Shown: positions 1 to 13,300, numbered from the stretch's first letter. The stretch is 64,000 bases of DNA from Hydractinia symbiolongicarpus (GCF_029227915.1 NC_079879.1:34664501-34728500), one strand, 5' to 3'. The notes: generated by a model from the sequence alone, not told the origin. Numbers and translations: made by a program.

Positions 1-120
1 CTTAAAGAAATGGAAGATGAAGAACTTTATGTCAGAAGTCAGTCGCCTTTAATGTATCAATTAACATTTACTAAGAGAGGGACGTTATTTATACCATTAA
101 TTCTTTTGTTTATAGAACAA
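1..120 (-). promoter_or_regulatory. 5' flank and TATA box of secreted-peptide gene copy A
   Basis: This sequence aligns closely with the DNA just upstream of the start codon of the peptide gene at 6,337. By that alignment the copy A start codon lies 2 bases before the window, so none of its coding sequence is present. A TATAAATA box reads on the minus strand at about 86-93, at the same distance from the start codon as the TATA-like boxes of copies B and C. Confidence 0.6.
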
Positions 121-2448
121 AGAGGACAACCATTGCAGTAATAAGGAAATTTGGCATCAATTAAGTTGACTTTTGCGATATTTAGGCACAGGAAACGAGC
201 AATTAGTCATTCTTTTACGAACTGAAATAACACTTGAAGTCATTGATTTGACAACGTATCCAATAACTAAACGTTATTATGACTGTTAAGCAATGCCGAT
301 TAAGAGTAAGCTCTATTTCGTGATTTCCTTAGCAAGAAATTTAACTTGTTTGGTTGAATTTTATTAATTTCACCAACCGTACTAAGCGAGGCATACTATT
401 TCAACAAGTTTAATGAAAGTGATTTATTAAACTAATTGCGACTAATTGCGAAATAATTATGAATAAACATGCATTTTCTGTTTGATAAAGAAAACAGTTT
501 CATTTTTTACAGAAACGAATTACTTGAAGTAAAAAAAGAAGTACAAAAAAAATTCTTTAGCAGGAAATATTAAAACGGCCTAAAACCAATAGTGTGACTG
601 CTTCAAACACAGAATGAAATGTGCAGTAGACTCTCCGAAATTCAACTAGCTTTTTGTTCATATAATTTTCGTGTTAAGGTAAAAATTCCATAAGAAGTCT
701 CATATGTACCTCCCCATAATTCAAATCCCAATTAATCGAACAAATCAATAATTTTGACGTTATTTTCTGTCGTTAGAGCATAACTGCGTCATGTGTAAAT
801 GGCTTAAGCAAATAGCATCTCACGAAAATTTCTAGCTACTGTTGATTTAGATGATTTCTGACTTTACCCCTTTTGACAATAAAGTCGAACTAAACTTCAT
901 CGATACACAGATATTTCAAAACATGTCAACTGTATATTGCGAACACATTTTCTGGTCACGTGGGTTTAAATTGTAGGCTACTGTAAAACGAAAAGTTAAT
1001 TTTTCTTAGAATTATAAAATGTGTGTTATATAAATCATGTCTGCCAATGCATGTCAAACAGCAGGTTTCGTTTTTACCTGCAAGTTATGAATAAATTAAA
1101 TCGAATAATTTTACTCCGCATAGCTAAGCTGTAAAGGGGAATTTAAAGAAGCTAACTAAACAAGCATTCTTTATAAAATTTTCATAAATGTTCCGTTTTG
1201 CCAAACGTAAAATGTCAGAAAATTTATTATTAATTTTGCTTAGAATGTGTTTTAGTTTTACTTCCATCATTCATAGGAAATTTATAATTACAAATAAAAG
1301 AAGGAGGAGATGCTAACATATGTAAAAACACCTTCAATTGCAACTTCATATACGGATATTAGTCAAAGATATACAAGATATTACATTTTCTACGCTTCGT
1401 GATCACTACGAAGGATGCATCTGAAGTAATTAAGAGCGATACACATGTTAGCGCTGCCGGCACTGGTTTCCCATTTTAATTATTGTTACTATGTGACGTA
1501 GTGTAGTGTACGTGTATTGTATATTTAGCGAACGACAAATCTGTGAATTTGTATTACTCTGCACTGATAGGAAACTCACGTTGACATATGCTCAATTATT
1601 TCTGTCGCACATTTATCGTCTTTGAGTCAGGAAAAGTGTCAATAACATAAAGAAGGTACCGTTTATAGCTAAGATACAGGTTCTACACAAAGATCACAAC
1701 TCTGCCAAAAGCTTGAACTCGAGCGACCCCCCGAAATGTCAATATTTTTAGAAGAAAACAGTTTAAATTAAAGATTTGTATACAAACGATTGGCTGGAAA
1801 TATCTTTCAGACTCATATATGCACCATAGCTAATACCATCTTAAATTCATCATAGTATCTTAAATTCTAGTCATAACGTACTATGTTATTTAAACTAAAC
1901 TTACACGTTTTCAGAAATACTCATTCGCGAAAATGTATCCACGGAACCCATCCTCTCTGTCCTTTTACAGAAATATGCACATGTAATTAAAAAAACAATT
2001 TCACCTTAGAAGTTATGTCCAAATCAAAACTATATTTTTACACTAAGCAATTTTTACTAATAAGACAGGCACAGGACAGGAGTTCCTCTTGATCCAGTAC
2101 AAAATCGCTTCTGCAGTTATATGCACACAAACTTTTGTAATACGCTGCTTTTTTATTGTTTTTTTTATTCTGTTTTAGAGATTTTGGATTTTGTGGTAAT
2201 AACAGTACTTCAACAACTTCTAACTTATTTTGAATTTGGTAAATATTAAATTGCAGGGGAAGAAAAAACTTGAGTTGCTTATAAAAAAATTGTCCAATTG
2301 ATTTGACATCTTCTACTGTCCTACGCGGTGTCGAAACTTATAACTCATAACATTTTCTGATCTTAGTCACAATTATACATGATGCAATTTGTTGAAGTTA
2401 GCAATAGCGTCACAGTGGTACACATTCATTGTTAATTAATAGTTGTGT

Positions 2449-2513
2449 TGCTCAGTTTGACCTTGATACAGTAGTTCACATCATCCACCTACATAAAGAG
2501 AACCACATATCAT
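2449..2513 (+). promoter_or_regulatory. Conserved element of block A (unknown function)
   Basis: About 65 bases around CAGTTTGACCTTGATA and TCATCCACCTACATAAAGAG are almost identical in all three blocks, while flanking DNA has drifted. It contains an ACATAAAG sequence that could serve as a plus-strand TATA-like box. No conserved ORF follows. It may be a promoter or enhancer; the role is inferred from conservation alone. Confidence 0.35.
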
Positions 2514-2752
2514 CATGAATATATCAATAACAACAAAATTCAACAAATACTTCCATCGATTGTTGTACTTGAAAATTATTTTTGAGAGAGAGCAGAACAA
2601 AATGTTTGTTAAAGGCGATGCTATTTATCTTATAACATTTCATAACTGCCATGGCGAACTGCTTGTATGTGGAAGAATCCATTCCATTCGTTTCTATTGA
2701 CATTGTTCTAAAACAAAATTTTGATATTAGTGATTGCGCTGAATGTGTTAAA

Positions 2753-3278
2753 CCTACTCGGACCGGTTTTTTTTTAACATATTATAAACAGGGGGCGGAT
2801 CCCCCTTCCTAATATTTTTTCATAGGTTTGCTTAATTGAAGCCAACTTGGCACAAATATACTACGTCAAAAGAGAAACAAAATGTCGGCAATTTTTTTCC
2901 TTGTGTCAGCACATTTTATATGACGTCATCAAAAGCTTCGAGTTTATTCAAAATGCCAACCTCTGCTTAAAATGAAATTAATTTAGTTTTAAGCGAATTT
3001 TTACATTTTGTTTGAAGTTTCTAAAATTTACAAAAAAGTTATTTAACATAGTTTCCAGTTTTTGCATAGGTCTTTTAAAAAATTGCTGAAAATTGCCTGA
3101 AAATCCGTTTTTTCAGATATTCGGGAAAAATCCGAAAAAATCGTGAAATTTGGTTTGCCGGTGTCAAATAGATTAATATTGAAACTCAGTAAGTATCATA
3201 GCCATGCAGCGTAAAGTTAAGGAGATATTAAGAAAAAACCGTCAGTGAGGTGAATCCGCCTGCCCCGGATCAAATAGG
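2753..3278. mobile_element. MITE-like insertion specific to block A
   Basis: Blocks B and C read straight through from GAATGT-TTAAAACT, whereas block A carries 526 extra bases here. The insertion is flanked by a direct GTTAAA repeat (2,747-2,752 and 3,279-3,284), a likely target-site duplication. Its ends are imperfect inverted repeats (CCTACTCGGACCGG left, CCTATTTGATCCGG read inward from the right). There is no ORF. The paralogous empty sites make the insertion call strong; the superfamily is unknown. Confidence 0.65.
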
Positions 3279-3846
3279 GTTAAAACTGAAATTTTTGGGA
3301 TGACAATAATGCACAAAAATTGACATGTAAAAGTCAAGTTTTGTTTTACAGCAGTAGCATTGTATGTATGAAATTAGTCATACGAGTCGTATGTTAATCA
3401 GCATAAAATTGATTGCGTGTCATTAAATCATATCACCCCTACCAACGACGACTGCATTATCTTACTTAAATTATGTTTGAAATAATTTTTCAGCAAGCGG
3501 TAATTACAGATATAAAATTGTCTTTAGGACGAATGAGCTTCAAAATACGCACGAGACCGTTTATTTTGCGTTAAAATTTTTAACACTTGAGCAAACGCAG
3601 CCTAATTAACGCCACTAGGGTAATTAAACTCCTTCGCAATCAATTAAGGTAATCTATTTGGTCGCTAAATTAATTGGAATTGAATTAAGAGAAAAAAGTT
3701 TTGTTTGTATCATCTTGCGGAAATAACTTGTTTTAAAATCTTGACCAAGTTTACTAGTCTTATTATCATTAAATGAAGTTTGTCAATACTTCGACTCAAG
3801 ATATATTGTGTAAAAACTTTGGTCATTTTAACTCCTTCTTAGGAAT

Positions 3847-3855
3847 TATATAAAG
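3847..3855 (+). promoter_or_regulatory. Plus-strand TATA element, block A
   Basis: TATATAAAG followed by CAGTTT and, about 25 bases later, CCAGTCC. The same arrangement is kept in blocks B (9,485) and C (27,464), suggesting a second transcription unit pointing away from the peptide gene. The downstream reading frame differs between copies by small indels, so no product is assigned. Confidence 0.35.
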
Positions 3856-4960
3856 CAGTTTATCATAATCCAGTCCCATGCAAGCATAATTTATTTGTCT
3901 CCGCTAAGTCAAAAAATATCCCTGCATCACGACAAAAGGTAAATGTGAAAACATCTTGCTTAATTTACAATGCAAAGAATGTTATATCAAAAGGCCAAGT
4001 TTCTCTTGCTACTCTTTGTGGATAATTAGAATCTGAGGTCAATATAGATTTTAAAAATGGGCAAAATTTAAAAAGTAACAATTTTGTCTCCCCTTTTTAA
4101 TCAATCTCTTGCAGCGATTGCTCTTTCTTCGCAAAGATACTAACGGTAGGTGAGTCAATGAAGCTGGTCTTTTCTGTTCTGGTGTAGCTGTCTATAAAAA
4201 ATGGCGGTGCATAGCAATAAAACGGAAATATTTCAGATATGCATTTAGATTTCGTTTAATATATACAATAAGTGTAAGGTATAACTATGTTTTTGTGAGA
4301 ATAATATAACGTTGTGACCTGCTAATCTCACCAAAAAGAAAAAGCTTTCCGAAGGATTCATTTTTAAATTTGTTTGGGTAATTGTTTTTTTTTGTTAAAA
4401 CATTAAGCGTTGCCTTTTTGTTGTAATTCTTTACCACGTCGTTCTTTCTCTTCGCCCATCTGATTTTAGATGTTTTTGTTTATGACAGAAAGAAAACGCC
4501 GATTATTAAGATGGAGATTGATTAAACTCTCGAGTATTACTTCTAAGAAAAAGAGGAGAGAATTTAGCACAGACTGTTACACAAACATGTCACATAAGGC
4601 TGCCATATAAAGCAATTCTTTATTATGTGGTTATAGGAGAAGTAATAAAGAAAATCTAATTGTGAAGTTATTCTTATTTAATGCATCTGGCATAATTAAA
4701 CGCCTTCGCAGTTAATTAAGTTAATCGATTGAATAAGTTAGTTGGATTTACAATCCAACCAATTACTTCTCAGTCTTCAAGGAAATTGGTAACTATAGCT
4801 ACAATAACAAGGACTTTAGGCAGCTTTTAGATAGCCAATACAACTAAATTCCGCCGCGTTAAAGGGTGAAATTATCGACGAAGGGACACGTTTGAAATTG
4901 ATTTAAACTTTTTCTTAGTAATTGTGACAGAACTGGCCTCTCAAATACATAAAACAATCT

Positions 4961-5560
4961 ATCAATAACTGTAATCGCACTAAATATTTTCCTATAGTCT
5001 ATCAAAGGAGATGTAACACACAGTTATTTCGCTGTGAACCTACTTTGTTTTCAAAAAAATAAATAGCTTATGATGGACAATTGTGTAATTATTGTCAAAA
5101 TATCAGCATGCGCGTGTGACCGCTCTCCGGAAACGCAATCTGAATTTTGTGCCACAGAGAAATTATTATTTTCATGAACACTGATTTTGGCCTCAAAATC
5201 GTATGTCGACACAAAATTAGGTCTTTATGTGGTCAAACATTTAATGAGCCATCAATAAAATGGTTTCCATCCACGAGGTCGAAAGGTTTTTAATGTGTAG
5301 CTAGATACCAAACAAGGATACCAATTACTTACTTGTAAACTTCACCATAGCACTTCATAACTAGAGCAACACAATCAGAAGTTATGATTTTGTTTTTATT
5401 CTACACTTGTGTTAATACAACCTTTGCTGCATAGAAATAATAAAACATTTTATTCATTATGAAACAAAAAGCAATTGAAAAATAATTAATGTTTATTATG
5501 GATGCAGTATATATGAAACATTTACAATTTAAAAGCAGAAGAATATTTAATTTTCCTTGT
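4961..5560. other. Spacer between blocks A and B
   Basis: About 600 bases with no ORF, RNA gene or repeat that I can support. It includes a slightly more GC-rich stretch near 5,105-5,150. Confidence 0.4.
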
Positions 5561-5769
5561 CGTTATTTGCTTTAGCAAAATCGCGGATAACGGGCCTTTA
5601 ATTCTGTCTATTCAGTGCCATAATGTCGTTCTAAGTTATGTATTCTGATTCTTAACGGACCGGGAATTCTTCTTTACGTTCTTTAGTTATCTTGTATTTC
5701 TTAACAACTTAAACATGTTAGGGAATGTTGCAGTAGATGTTAAAAAGCAAGCTTCTCTGTGATCATTAC

Positions 5770-6337
5770 CTACATAGGATCGAACTGATACTTGGTAACA
5801 CATCTCTTTTGATGCAACAATTTCATACATGCCAATACTTGCAAACATTTACAATCACAATCGTCTTTACATCGTCGAAACAACATTGGGCAGTGACGCA
5901 ATGAGTACTTTGTATTTTCTTTTGCCAAAACAATCTAAAATGAAAATAGGTATGCTAAACAGAAAAGTTTTTGTTAACGATAACCCAATTACGCCTCTTG
6001 TATCATGACAGTGTAATTAAACAGTTATAGATGGGCTATCAACGGTGATGTTTAATTGTACCTTTATGTCTATTTCCTACATAGCTTTTACGTTTTTACA
6101 AAGGGTCTATAAGATAACCAAGATTAAAATCAACGCTGCAAATATTATGTATCTAAAAACAATTTTGTTTAAGCAAAGTTTAATATTTTTACAACTTACA
6201 AAAAGTTTATTTTTTAACTGATCGACGCCATTTCCCACATCTTTCTTAATTTCTTTGGTTTGGCGTGCTGGATGTGTGGAGACATCTGCGATAGCCAGAA
6301 GCAAAAGAACTGCACAGATGCATGTCACCAATTGCAT
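5770..6337 (-). CDS. Secreted Cys-rich peptide precursor, copy B
   Basis: Two exons on the minus strand: 6,337-6,200 (46 codons) and 5,934-5,770 (54 codons plus TAG). They join in phase 0 across an intron with a GTAAGT donor and a TTTTAG acceptor. Residues 1-19 are a clear signal peptide (MQLVTCICAVLLLLAIADV). A lysine-rich stretch without Cys follows. Exon 2 carries seven cysteines spaced C-x6-C-x3-C-x-C-x-C-x5-C-x8-C. The product should be a 100-residue secreted precursor with a disulfide-stabilised C-terminal module. I do not recognise the family; antimicrobial, signalling and venom-type roles are all possible and none is shown. Copy C has the same exon lengths and splice sites, which supports the model. 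An unspliced ORF reads on into the intron and ends in a spurious hydrophobic tail. Confidence 0.75.
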
Positions 6338-6422
6338 TTTTAAAGAAATTGAAGATGAAGAACTTTATGTTAAGAGTCAGTCGCCCTTAATGTATCAATT
6401 AACATTTACTAAGAGAGGGACG

Positions 6423-6431
6423 TTATATATA
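6423..6431 (-). promoter_or_regulatory. TATA box of peptide gene copy B
   Basis: On the minus strand this reads GTATATATAAC, about 85-90 bases before the start codon at 6,337. The equivalent positions in copies A and C are also TATA-like. Confidence 0.5.
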
Positions 6432-8565
6432 CTATTAATTCTTTTGTTTACAGAACAAAGGGGACACCAATTGCAGTAATAAGGAAATTCGGTATCAATT
6501 AAGTTAATTTTTTGCGTTATCTAGACACAGGAAGCGAACAATTACTCATTCTATTATGAACTGAAATAACATTTGAAGTCATTGCTTTGAGAACGCATTT
6601 AAAAACTAAACATTATTAGGACTCTGGTAAACAATGCCGATTAGGGGCAAGATCTTTGTCGTCAGTTTCTTACCAAGAAATTTAAATTGTTTGGTTGGAT
6701 TTTTATAATTTCACGCGCCGTACTGAGCGATACATATTCTTTCGAAGCGTTTAATGAAAGTGAATCATTAAGCTAATTGCGACAAATTGCGAAATAATTA
6801 TGAACGAACATGAATTATCTGTTTGATAAAGAAAACAGTTTTATTTTTTAACAGACTTAAATTACTTGAAGTACAAAAAGAAGTACAAAATCACCCATGC
6901 AAATAAACTTTTCCTCTCACTGAGTTTTCTCTAGCAGGAATAGTTAAACCGGCGTAACGCTATTAGTGTGACTGCTTCAAAAACAAAATGAAATTAGCAG
7001 TAGACTCTCCGTAATCAAACTACCTCATTTTTATATAATTTTTTTGTTAAGGTGAAAATTGCATAAGAGGTCTTATATCTACCTGCCCATAATTCAAATC
7101 CCCATTATTCGCACAAATAAATAATTTTGACGTTAGAGCATAACTTCGGCATGTGTAAGTGGTTTAAGCAAATAGCATCGGACGAAGTTTTCTAACTACT
7201 GTTGATTTAGATGGTTTCCGACACTTCCCCTTTTTGACAATAAGGCCGAACAAACTGCATCGATACACAAATATTTTCACTAACTCTATATTTCGAAAAA
7301 TGTCAGAGAATTTATTATTGTTTCCCTATAGAATGCATTTTAGCTTTACTACCATCATTTATAGGAAATTTATAATTACAAACAGAAGAGGAGGTGCTAA
7401 CACATGTAAACGGCTTCCATTGCAACTTCATATACGGATATTAACGGAACATCAAAGAAATAAAGAGATTACGTTTTCCACCATTCACGATCACTACAAA
7501 GCATGTTTCTAAAGTAATTAAGATCGATATACATGTTAGTGTTGTCGGCACTTGTTTTCCACCATAATTATTACTACGCTGTGACGTAATCCAGTTGTAC
7601 GTGTGTTGTATATTTAGCGAACGACGTATCTGTGAATTTGTAATACTCTGCACTGATAGGAAACTCGCATTCACATAGGCGTTATTATTTCTGGCGCATA
7701 TTTAATGTCTCTGGGACAGGAAAATTACCACAACTCTGGAAAAAAATCGCAACATTGTGAAAAGTTTAAACTTGCTCGACCCGCCAAATATATCTTTTGC
7801 AAAATTTATAAAAGAAACCAGTTTTCTGTAATTTAATAGCCCAGTCCTTAAGTGTTTTTACTTTAACGACTGGACAATAAAGATTTGTATACAAAAAACG
7901 GGCTGTAAGTGTCTGTCATACCGATATAAGTTTATTCTCTTCTGGCTTATGCACTATACGTATTAATTAATATCTTTTATTGAAATTCGGTCATACCGTA
8001 CTCTCCTTTTTGAACCTAAATATTTTTAGAAACACTCATTCCCGAAAATGTTTTCACGCAAACTCCTCCTATCTCTCCCTGTGTGGAGATATGGACATGT
8101 AATTAAAAAAAACAGATTCATTCTTTAAGTTATATCTTTCAAGTCATGTCCACGTCAAAACTATTCTCTCACCATCAGCAATTTTCACTGAAATAACAGA
8201 AGCAGATACAAGAGGCGGAATCCAATAAAAAATTGCTTCTGCAGTTATATGCACACGTAGACTTCAACAACTTTCTAACTTTTTTTTGAATTTTTTAAAT
8301 ATAGATTGCGCCAGGAAAAAGAAATAATGTTCGTTGTAAAAAAATTGTCTAACTGGTTTGATATCTTGTACGTTTCCAAACTGTTTCGCGAGAGATTTTT
8401 TTGTCACTTCAATTCTTTGTAATAACTCCCGGACTTTAGGCGAAACTAGTGCAAACTCATAACTCATAACATTTGCTGATCTTAGTCAACATTATACATG
8501 ATGCAATTTGTTGAAGTTAACAATAGCATCAGAGTGATACACAGTCATTGTTAATTAATAGTTGT

Positions 8566-8636
8566 CTTGCTCAGTTTGACCTTGATAACGTAGTTCACAT
8601 CATCCACCTACATAAAGAGAACTGCATATCATCATG
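8566..8636 (+). promoter_or_regulatory. Conserved element of block B (unknown function)
   Basis: Counterpart of the 2,449-2,513 element: CAGTTTGACCTTGATAACG, then CATCCACCTACATAAAGAG, then CATATCATCATG. The ATG context is not followed by a frame shared with the other copies. Confidence 0.35.
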
Positions 8637-9484
8637 CATAAAGATCACTAACAACAAAATTTAACAAATACTTTCGTACTTTTTGTACCTAAATAAAATT
8701 GTTGATAGAGAGAGAGAGAGAAAAAAAAGCAAAATGTTTGCTAAAGACGATACTGTTCAACCTATAATATCTTATCACTGCTATGGTGAATTCCTCGTAT
8801 GGAACCTTGTTTCTTTTAAAATCTTTTGAAAAAAGGGTATCAGTTCAACATAAATGTGCAAGAATCCATACCATTCGTTTCTATTGACATTGTTCTATAA
8901 CAAAAAACTGGTATTAGTGATTGCGCTGAATGTTTTAAAACTGAAATTTTTGAGATGACAATAATTTAGGAAAAATTGACATGTAAAAGGCAAGTCTTGT
9001 TTTACAGCAGTAGCATGGTATTATGACGAGACGTAAATCTGCAATAAATTGACTGTATATAATCCAATTACATCTCTCCTGTGCCTACGCAAGCTAAAAT
9101 ACCTAACCTAAATTATGTTTAAACTGATTTTTCAGCAGACTGAAATTACAGATAAAACTGTCTTTAGCATGCACCAGCTTAAAATTATACAACGGACCAT
9201 TTAAAACATTTGTTTTTTTAACATTTGTGAAAACGCAGCCTAATTAACGCGACTGGGGTAATTAAACACCTTCGCAATAAATTAAGTTAATACATTTTGT
9301 CGCAAACTTAATTGAAATTGAACTGAAAAAAATAATTTCATTCGTATTATCTTACGGTAATAACTTGTTGTAAAGTCTTGAAAAAATTTACTGGTCTTAT
9401 TATCATTAGATAAATTTGGTCACTACTTTGACCCAAAAAAGTATTGTGTAAATTTTTTAGTCATTTTAACTCTTTTTTAGGAAG

Positions 9485-9493
9485 TATATAAAG
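9485..9493 (+). promoter_or_regulatory. Plus-strand TATA element, block B
   Basis: TATATAAAG followed by CAGTTT and CAGTCC, as in blocks A and C. The downstream region in B is shortened by a deletion, so any transcript it starts is likely altered. Confidence 0.3.
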
Positions 9494-10379
9494 CAGTTTG
9501 TAACAATTCAGTCCCTGCAAGCATAATTTATTTGTCTCTGTTAAGCCAAAATATTATCGCTGCGTAACGACAAGGAGGCAAATGTGATAACAAATTGGTT
9601 AATATGAAATGAAAAAGAGGTCTACATTTAGCTCAAAATGTTACACAAACATGTCACATAAGGCTGTCATATAAATGAATTACTTTTCATTCAGTTCTAG
9701 GCGAAATGCAAAAAATCTAATTGTGAAAAATATTCTCATTTAATGCATCTGGCATAATTAAACGCCTTCACAGTTAATTAAGTTAATCCAGCAATATAAT
9801 AACTAAGTTGGAATTGCAATCGAAGCAATTACTTCTTAGTCTTCATCATTTCACGGAAATAACACTTGGTTGTAGCTTTATTTAAGTAAATTTGTAAATA
9901 TAGCTACGATAATGAGGATTTTAACCAGCTTGTAGTTAGCCATATTAAATCTAAAATCTCATTTTAGGCTTCAATTTCATCTAGGATTGGATACCTGCTA
10001 AATACACAAATGAGAATTCACAAATAGAAAGCGTGAAAAATTTAATGGCAAATTTTATTTCCAACACTTCGAACACCTCTCTCTACCACGTCTTTAAGTG
10101 TCATCGAAAATGCAATAATGTTGATAGAAAATTAAGAACAATTTATATTTTGGTACCAATATGTCTGTTAGTTCCAATACTAGTCAATTTACTAACTGTA
10201 TCACTTTATTTGTGTTTCAACGTTTCCTCCAAAAAATCGTACCAGCATGCATTCAGCGATCTTTCACTGGGTTTCGCCTTGTTTAAGGGTGAAATGATCG
10301 ACGAATAGAACCGTTTGGAATGGAATTAAACATTATCTTAATAATTGTAATAAAGTTGACCTCTCGAAAAGAAGAATGA

Positions 10380-13300
10380 CATTTTTTCAACTCTACGGTC
10401 AGTTTACATTCTGTACTACCATTTTATTCAAAAGTTAAAAGAGATTGCGTCGTTTTCACTGTGGTACCAGTTAACACGAACAACGGAAAAAAACACCTCC
10501 GAAAACAACATTTCATTGACTATCTAGCTGTACCAGTTCAGTTGGGTTTCAAGGACTGCGTCACACATTCGTACTAACACGAATTTAGCGATAATTTTCC
10601 GATATTACAGTTTTTGTCTATTTCTCAGGTGAAACGATAGGCATATGGAGACCCGATTAAAACATTTTTGTACTTTGAAATGATAATTGAGATAAATGAT
10701 TTCGACTGAGGAAGAATAACTTTCCTTATCCCGTTGGCACGATTGCTTCAGCTCCGAGACGAGCGTACTCGCTGCGTTAACATATTGTGGGAACATTAAC
10801 TTGTTTTATTAATTTTCAATATGGTGTAGCATTATAACGAGCGCCCAAAAAACAGCAACAATTGCAAAAATTGCATTTATTGAATTCTTCGCAGTTCCAG
10901 TCCCTTTTTCTGCATCAATATCGTTACACATTGGATTAGTATGTAAAATAATTTTTAAATTTGGAGTCATAACTGCGACAAATAAAGCCTTTCGGCTGCG
11001 GAATATAACATTTAAAAACGAAAAAGTATTAGGCAGTTTTTACTCTCCCTCTACTCAGCGCCTGTAACACGCGCAGAAGAAGTGAAAGATTCGAAGACAA
11101 CATTTTCGTGACATTCCAGCGGTGCCATTTCTTTTTTGTGTCATGATGTGAACTGCAGAGCGATATTGATGATTGTGCTAGAGGTTTATTCAAAAATGAA
11201 GATAAATAAATCATATTTCACTGTGATACCAATCCTAGCCCTTAATGCATGTTAAAAAAGTGAAGACAGTTTCGAAAACTGCATTTCGTTGGCTTTTTAA
11301 CGGTACCGGTCGGTTTTTGTCAAAACAGTTACATCAAATATTAATACCAACATGAACTTAGCAATATCTTCCGATTTTACCAGAATTCTCCCCCTTTATT
11401 AGTGAAATAAGGGGAACGTGTGACGCAAGCGTATTGATTTTGAAACTTGGTGTGATAACTGCGAGAAATGAAACCCTTTAAACCTTTAAACTTAAACTGA
11501 CTACGTGAACTCTGCAGCGATTGTCATATCTACTACTCTGAAGATTACAATCATATCCTTTGCGATCCAAGGTCAACGCGCGCTCAATCTTGCTGCGAAG
11601 TTAAAGCTGTCATTCCAGGTTTAGGATAATGTTATTTCTCACAGTGAAAATGACTCACTTATCACATTTATTACGCCGAATTTTTTACGTCACACGGCCA
11701 ATCGTTTCACCATTTAAAGCGACTAAACCTAGTAATATCGAAAGATTGTCACTAAATTCGTGTTCGTACAAATAGATGGCGCAGTTGTTGCATCATAAAC
11801 GAACTGGTACTGTTTGAAAGCCAATGCAATCTAGTTTCCGAAACAATCTTAACTTCTTCAGCGTGTGTTAAAAGTTAGGATTAGTACCACAGTGGCAAAA
11901 TGGCTCATTTATCCTAATATTTGAATAAAGCGCTACTAACGCGCTCAATCTCGCTGCGTAGCGCAAGCAGTCATTACAAGTTTGGCAGCATGTTAGTTCA
12001 CGCAGTGGATAGGTCTCGTTTATCAAAGTCATTACACCGAAATTCAAAATCATTTTACTTGTCATTCACCATTAAAGGCGACGAAACCTGGTAATACCGG
12101 AAGAGTATTGTTAATATCATGTTAGTATGCATATGTGACGCAACTGTTCTAACATAAACCGTTAAAAGCCAATGAAATATTGTTATTTAAACTGTCTTCA
12201 CTTCCTTAGCCTATGCTAAAGGCTAGACTTGGTACCACAGAGAATAATTATGCATTCATTTTCATTTTTGAATAAAAAGCCAGCACAGTGCACAATCGCT
12301 CGGCATAGTCCACTCAGCCATTTTGAGCTTCAAAGAATGTTTTTTCTCGCAGTTGAATGTCTCATTTATTAGATTTACTACGCCAAAGATTACAATCATA
12401 TCGTTCGCATTCGACGGTTAATTGTTTCACTTTTAAAAGCAATAGAATCTAGTAATGTCGGAAGGGTTTTGCCACATTCATGTTGGTAGGAATAAGTGAT
12501 GCAACTGTTTGAACAGAAACGGACTGGTACTGTTTGAAAGCCAATGAAATGAAGTTTTTGAAATAGTCTCTTCTCTTCTTCAGCGTGGGTTAAAAGTTAG
12601 GATTAGTACCACAGTAGCAAAGTGAGTATTTATCTTAATATTTGAATAAAGGGCTATTAAAGCGCTCAATCTCGCTGCTTAGTTCAAGCAGTCATTCCAA
12701 ATTCGGCAGAATGTTATTTTACGCAGTGAAAATGCCTCGTTTAGGCAGGTCACTCGTTGATAACAGTGCAGATATATTATATTATACTAAAGATGTAAAC
12801 CTGTATAAATATGATTAATAATAATAATAATAATAATCACAGTTATTACGCCAAAGATCACAATCATATTATTCGCGTCCCACGGCCAATCAAGCAATAA
12901 AGTAATATGGAAGATGATGGCCAATTTTATGTTGGTAAGAATGTGTTACACAACTGTTTGAACACAAACTGACTGGTACCGTTAGAAACACAATTAAAAG
13001 TAATTTTCGCAACTGTCTTCACATCTGCGGCGAGCTCTAAAGACTAGGATTGGTACTGCAGTGACAAATGATTTAGTCATCATTATTTTTAATAAAAAAT
13101 AAAAAAATTATCTTTAAAGAAAAACCTAGTTATGTCGAATATGTGACGCAACTGGTTGAACACAATTGTACTGGTACCGTTGGAACGCCAATGAAATTTA
13201 GTTTTAGAAACAGTTTTCACTTTTTCATCGCGCTTTTGAATCTAGCATTAGCACCACAGTTAAAAATGGTCGGATGTTTTTAATACATGAATAAAATGCT

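Larger units (their letters stand above)
1..4960. repeat. Duplicated block A (about 4.9 kb family)
   Basis: First of three diverged copies of one block. Shared landmarks in the same order include the peptide-gene promoter, an AAACAGAAGAGGAGGTGCTAAC-like stretch near 1,290, the conserved element near 2,450-2,513, the TATATAAAG element at 3,847, a segment with TTAATTAAGTTAATCGA near 4,700, and a tail with AAGGGTGAAATTATCGACGA near 4,863. Copies B and C match at lower identity. The 61-codon ORF at 2,515-2,700 is not kept in the other copies, so it is probably not a gene. Confidence 0.75.
5561..10375. repeat. Duplicated block B (about 4.9 kb family)
   Basis: Second copy of the block. It begins at CGTTATTTGCTTTAGCAAAA downstream of the peptide gene and ends after AAGGGTGAAATGATCGACGA near 10,290. 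Compared with A and C it lacks several hundred bases after about 9,600. It lacks the MITE found in A. The ORF at 10,033-10,308 corresponds to diverged, interrupted sequence in C and is probably not a gene. Confidence 0.75.

Noticed and set aside
10033-10308. 91-codon ORF with hydrophobic stretch in block B
   Set aside because: The matching sequence in block C has stops, so coding is not conserved.
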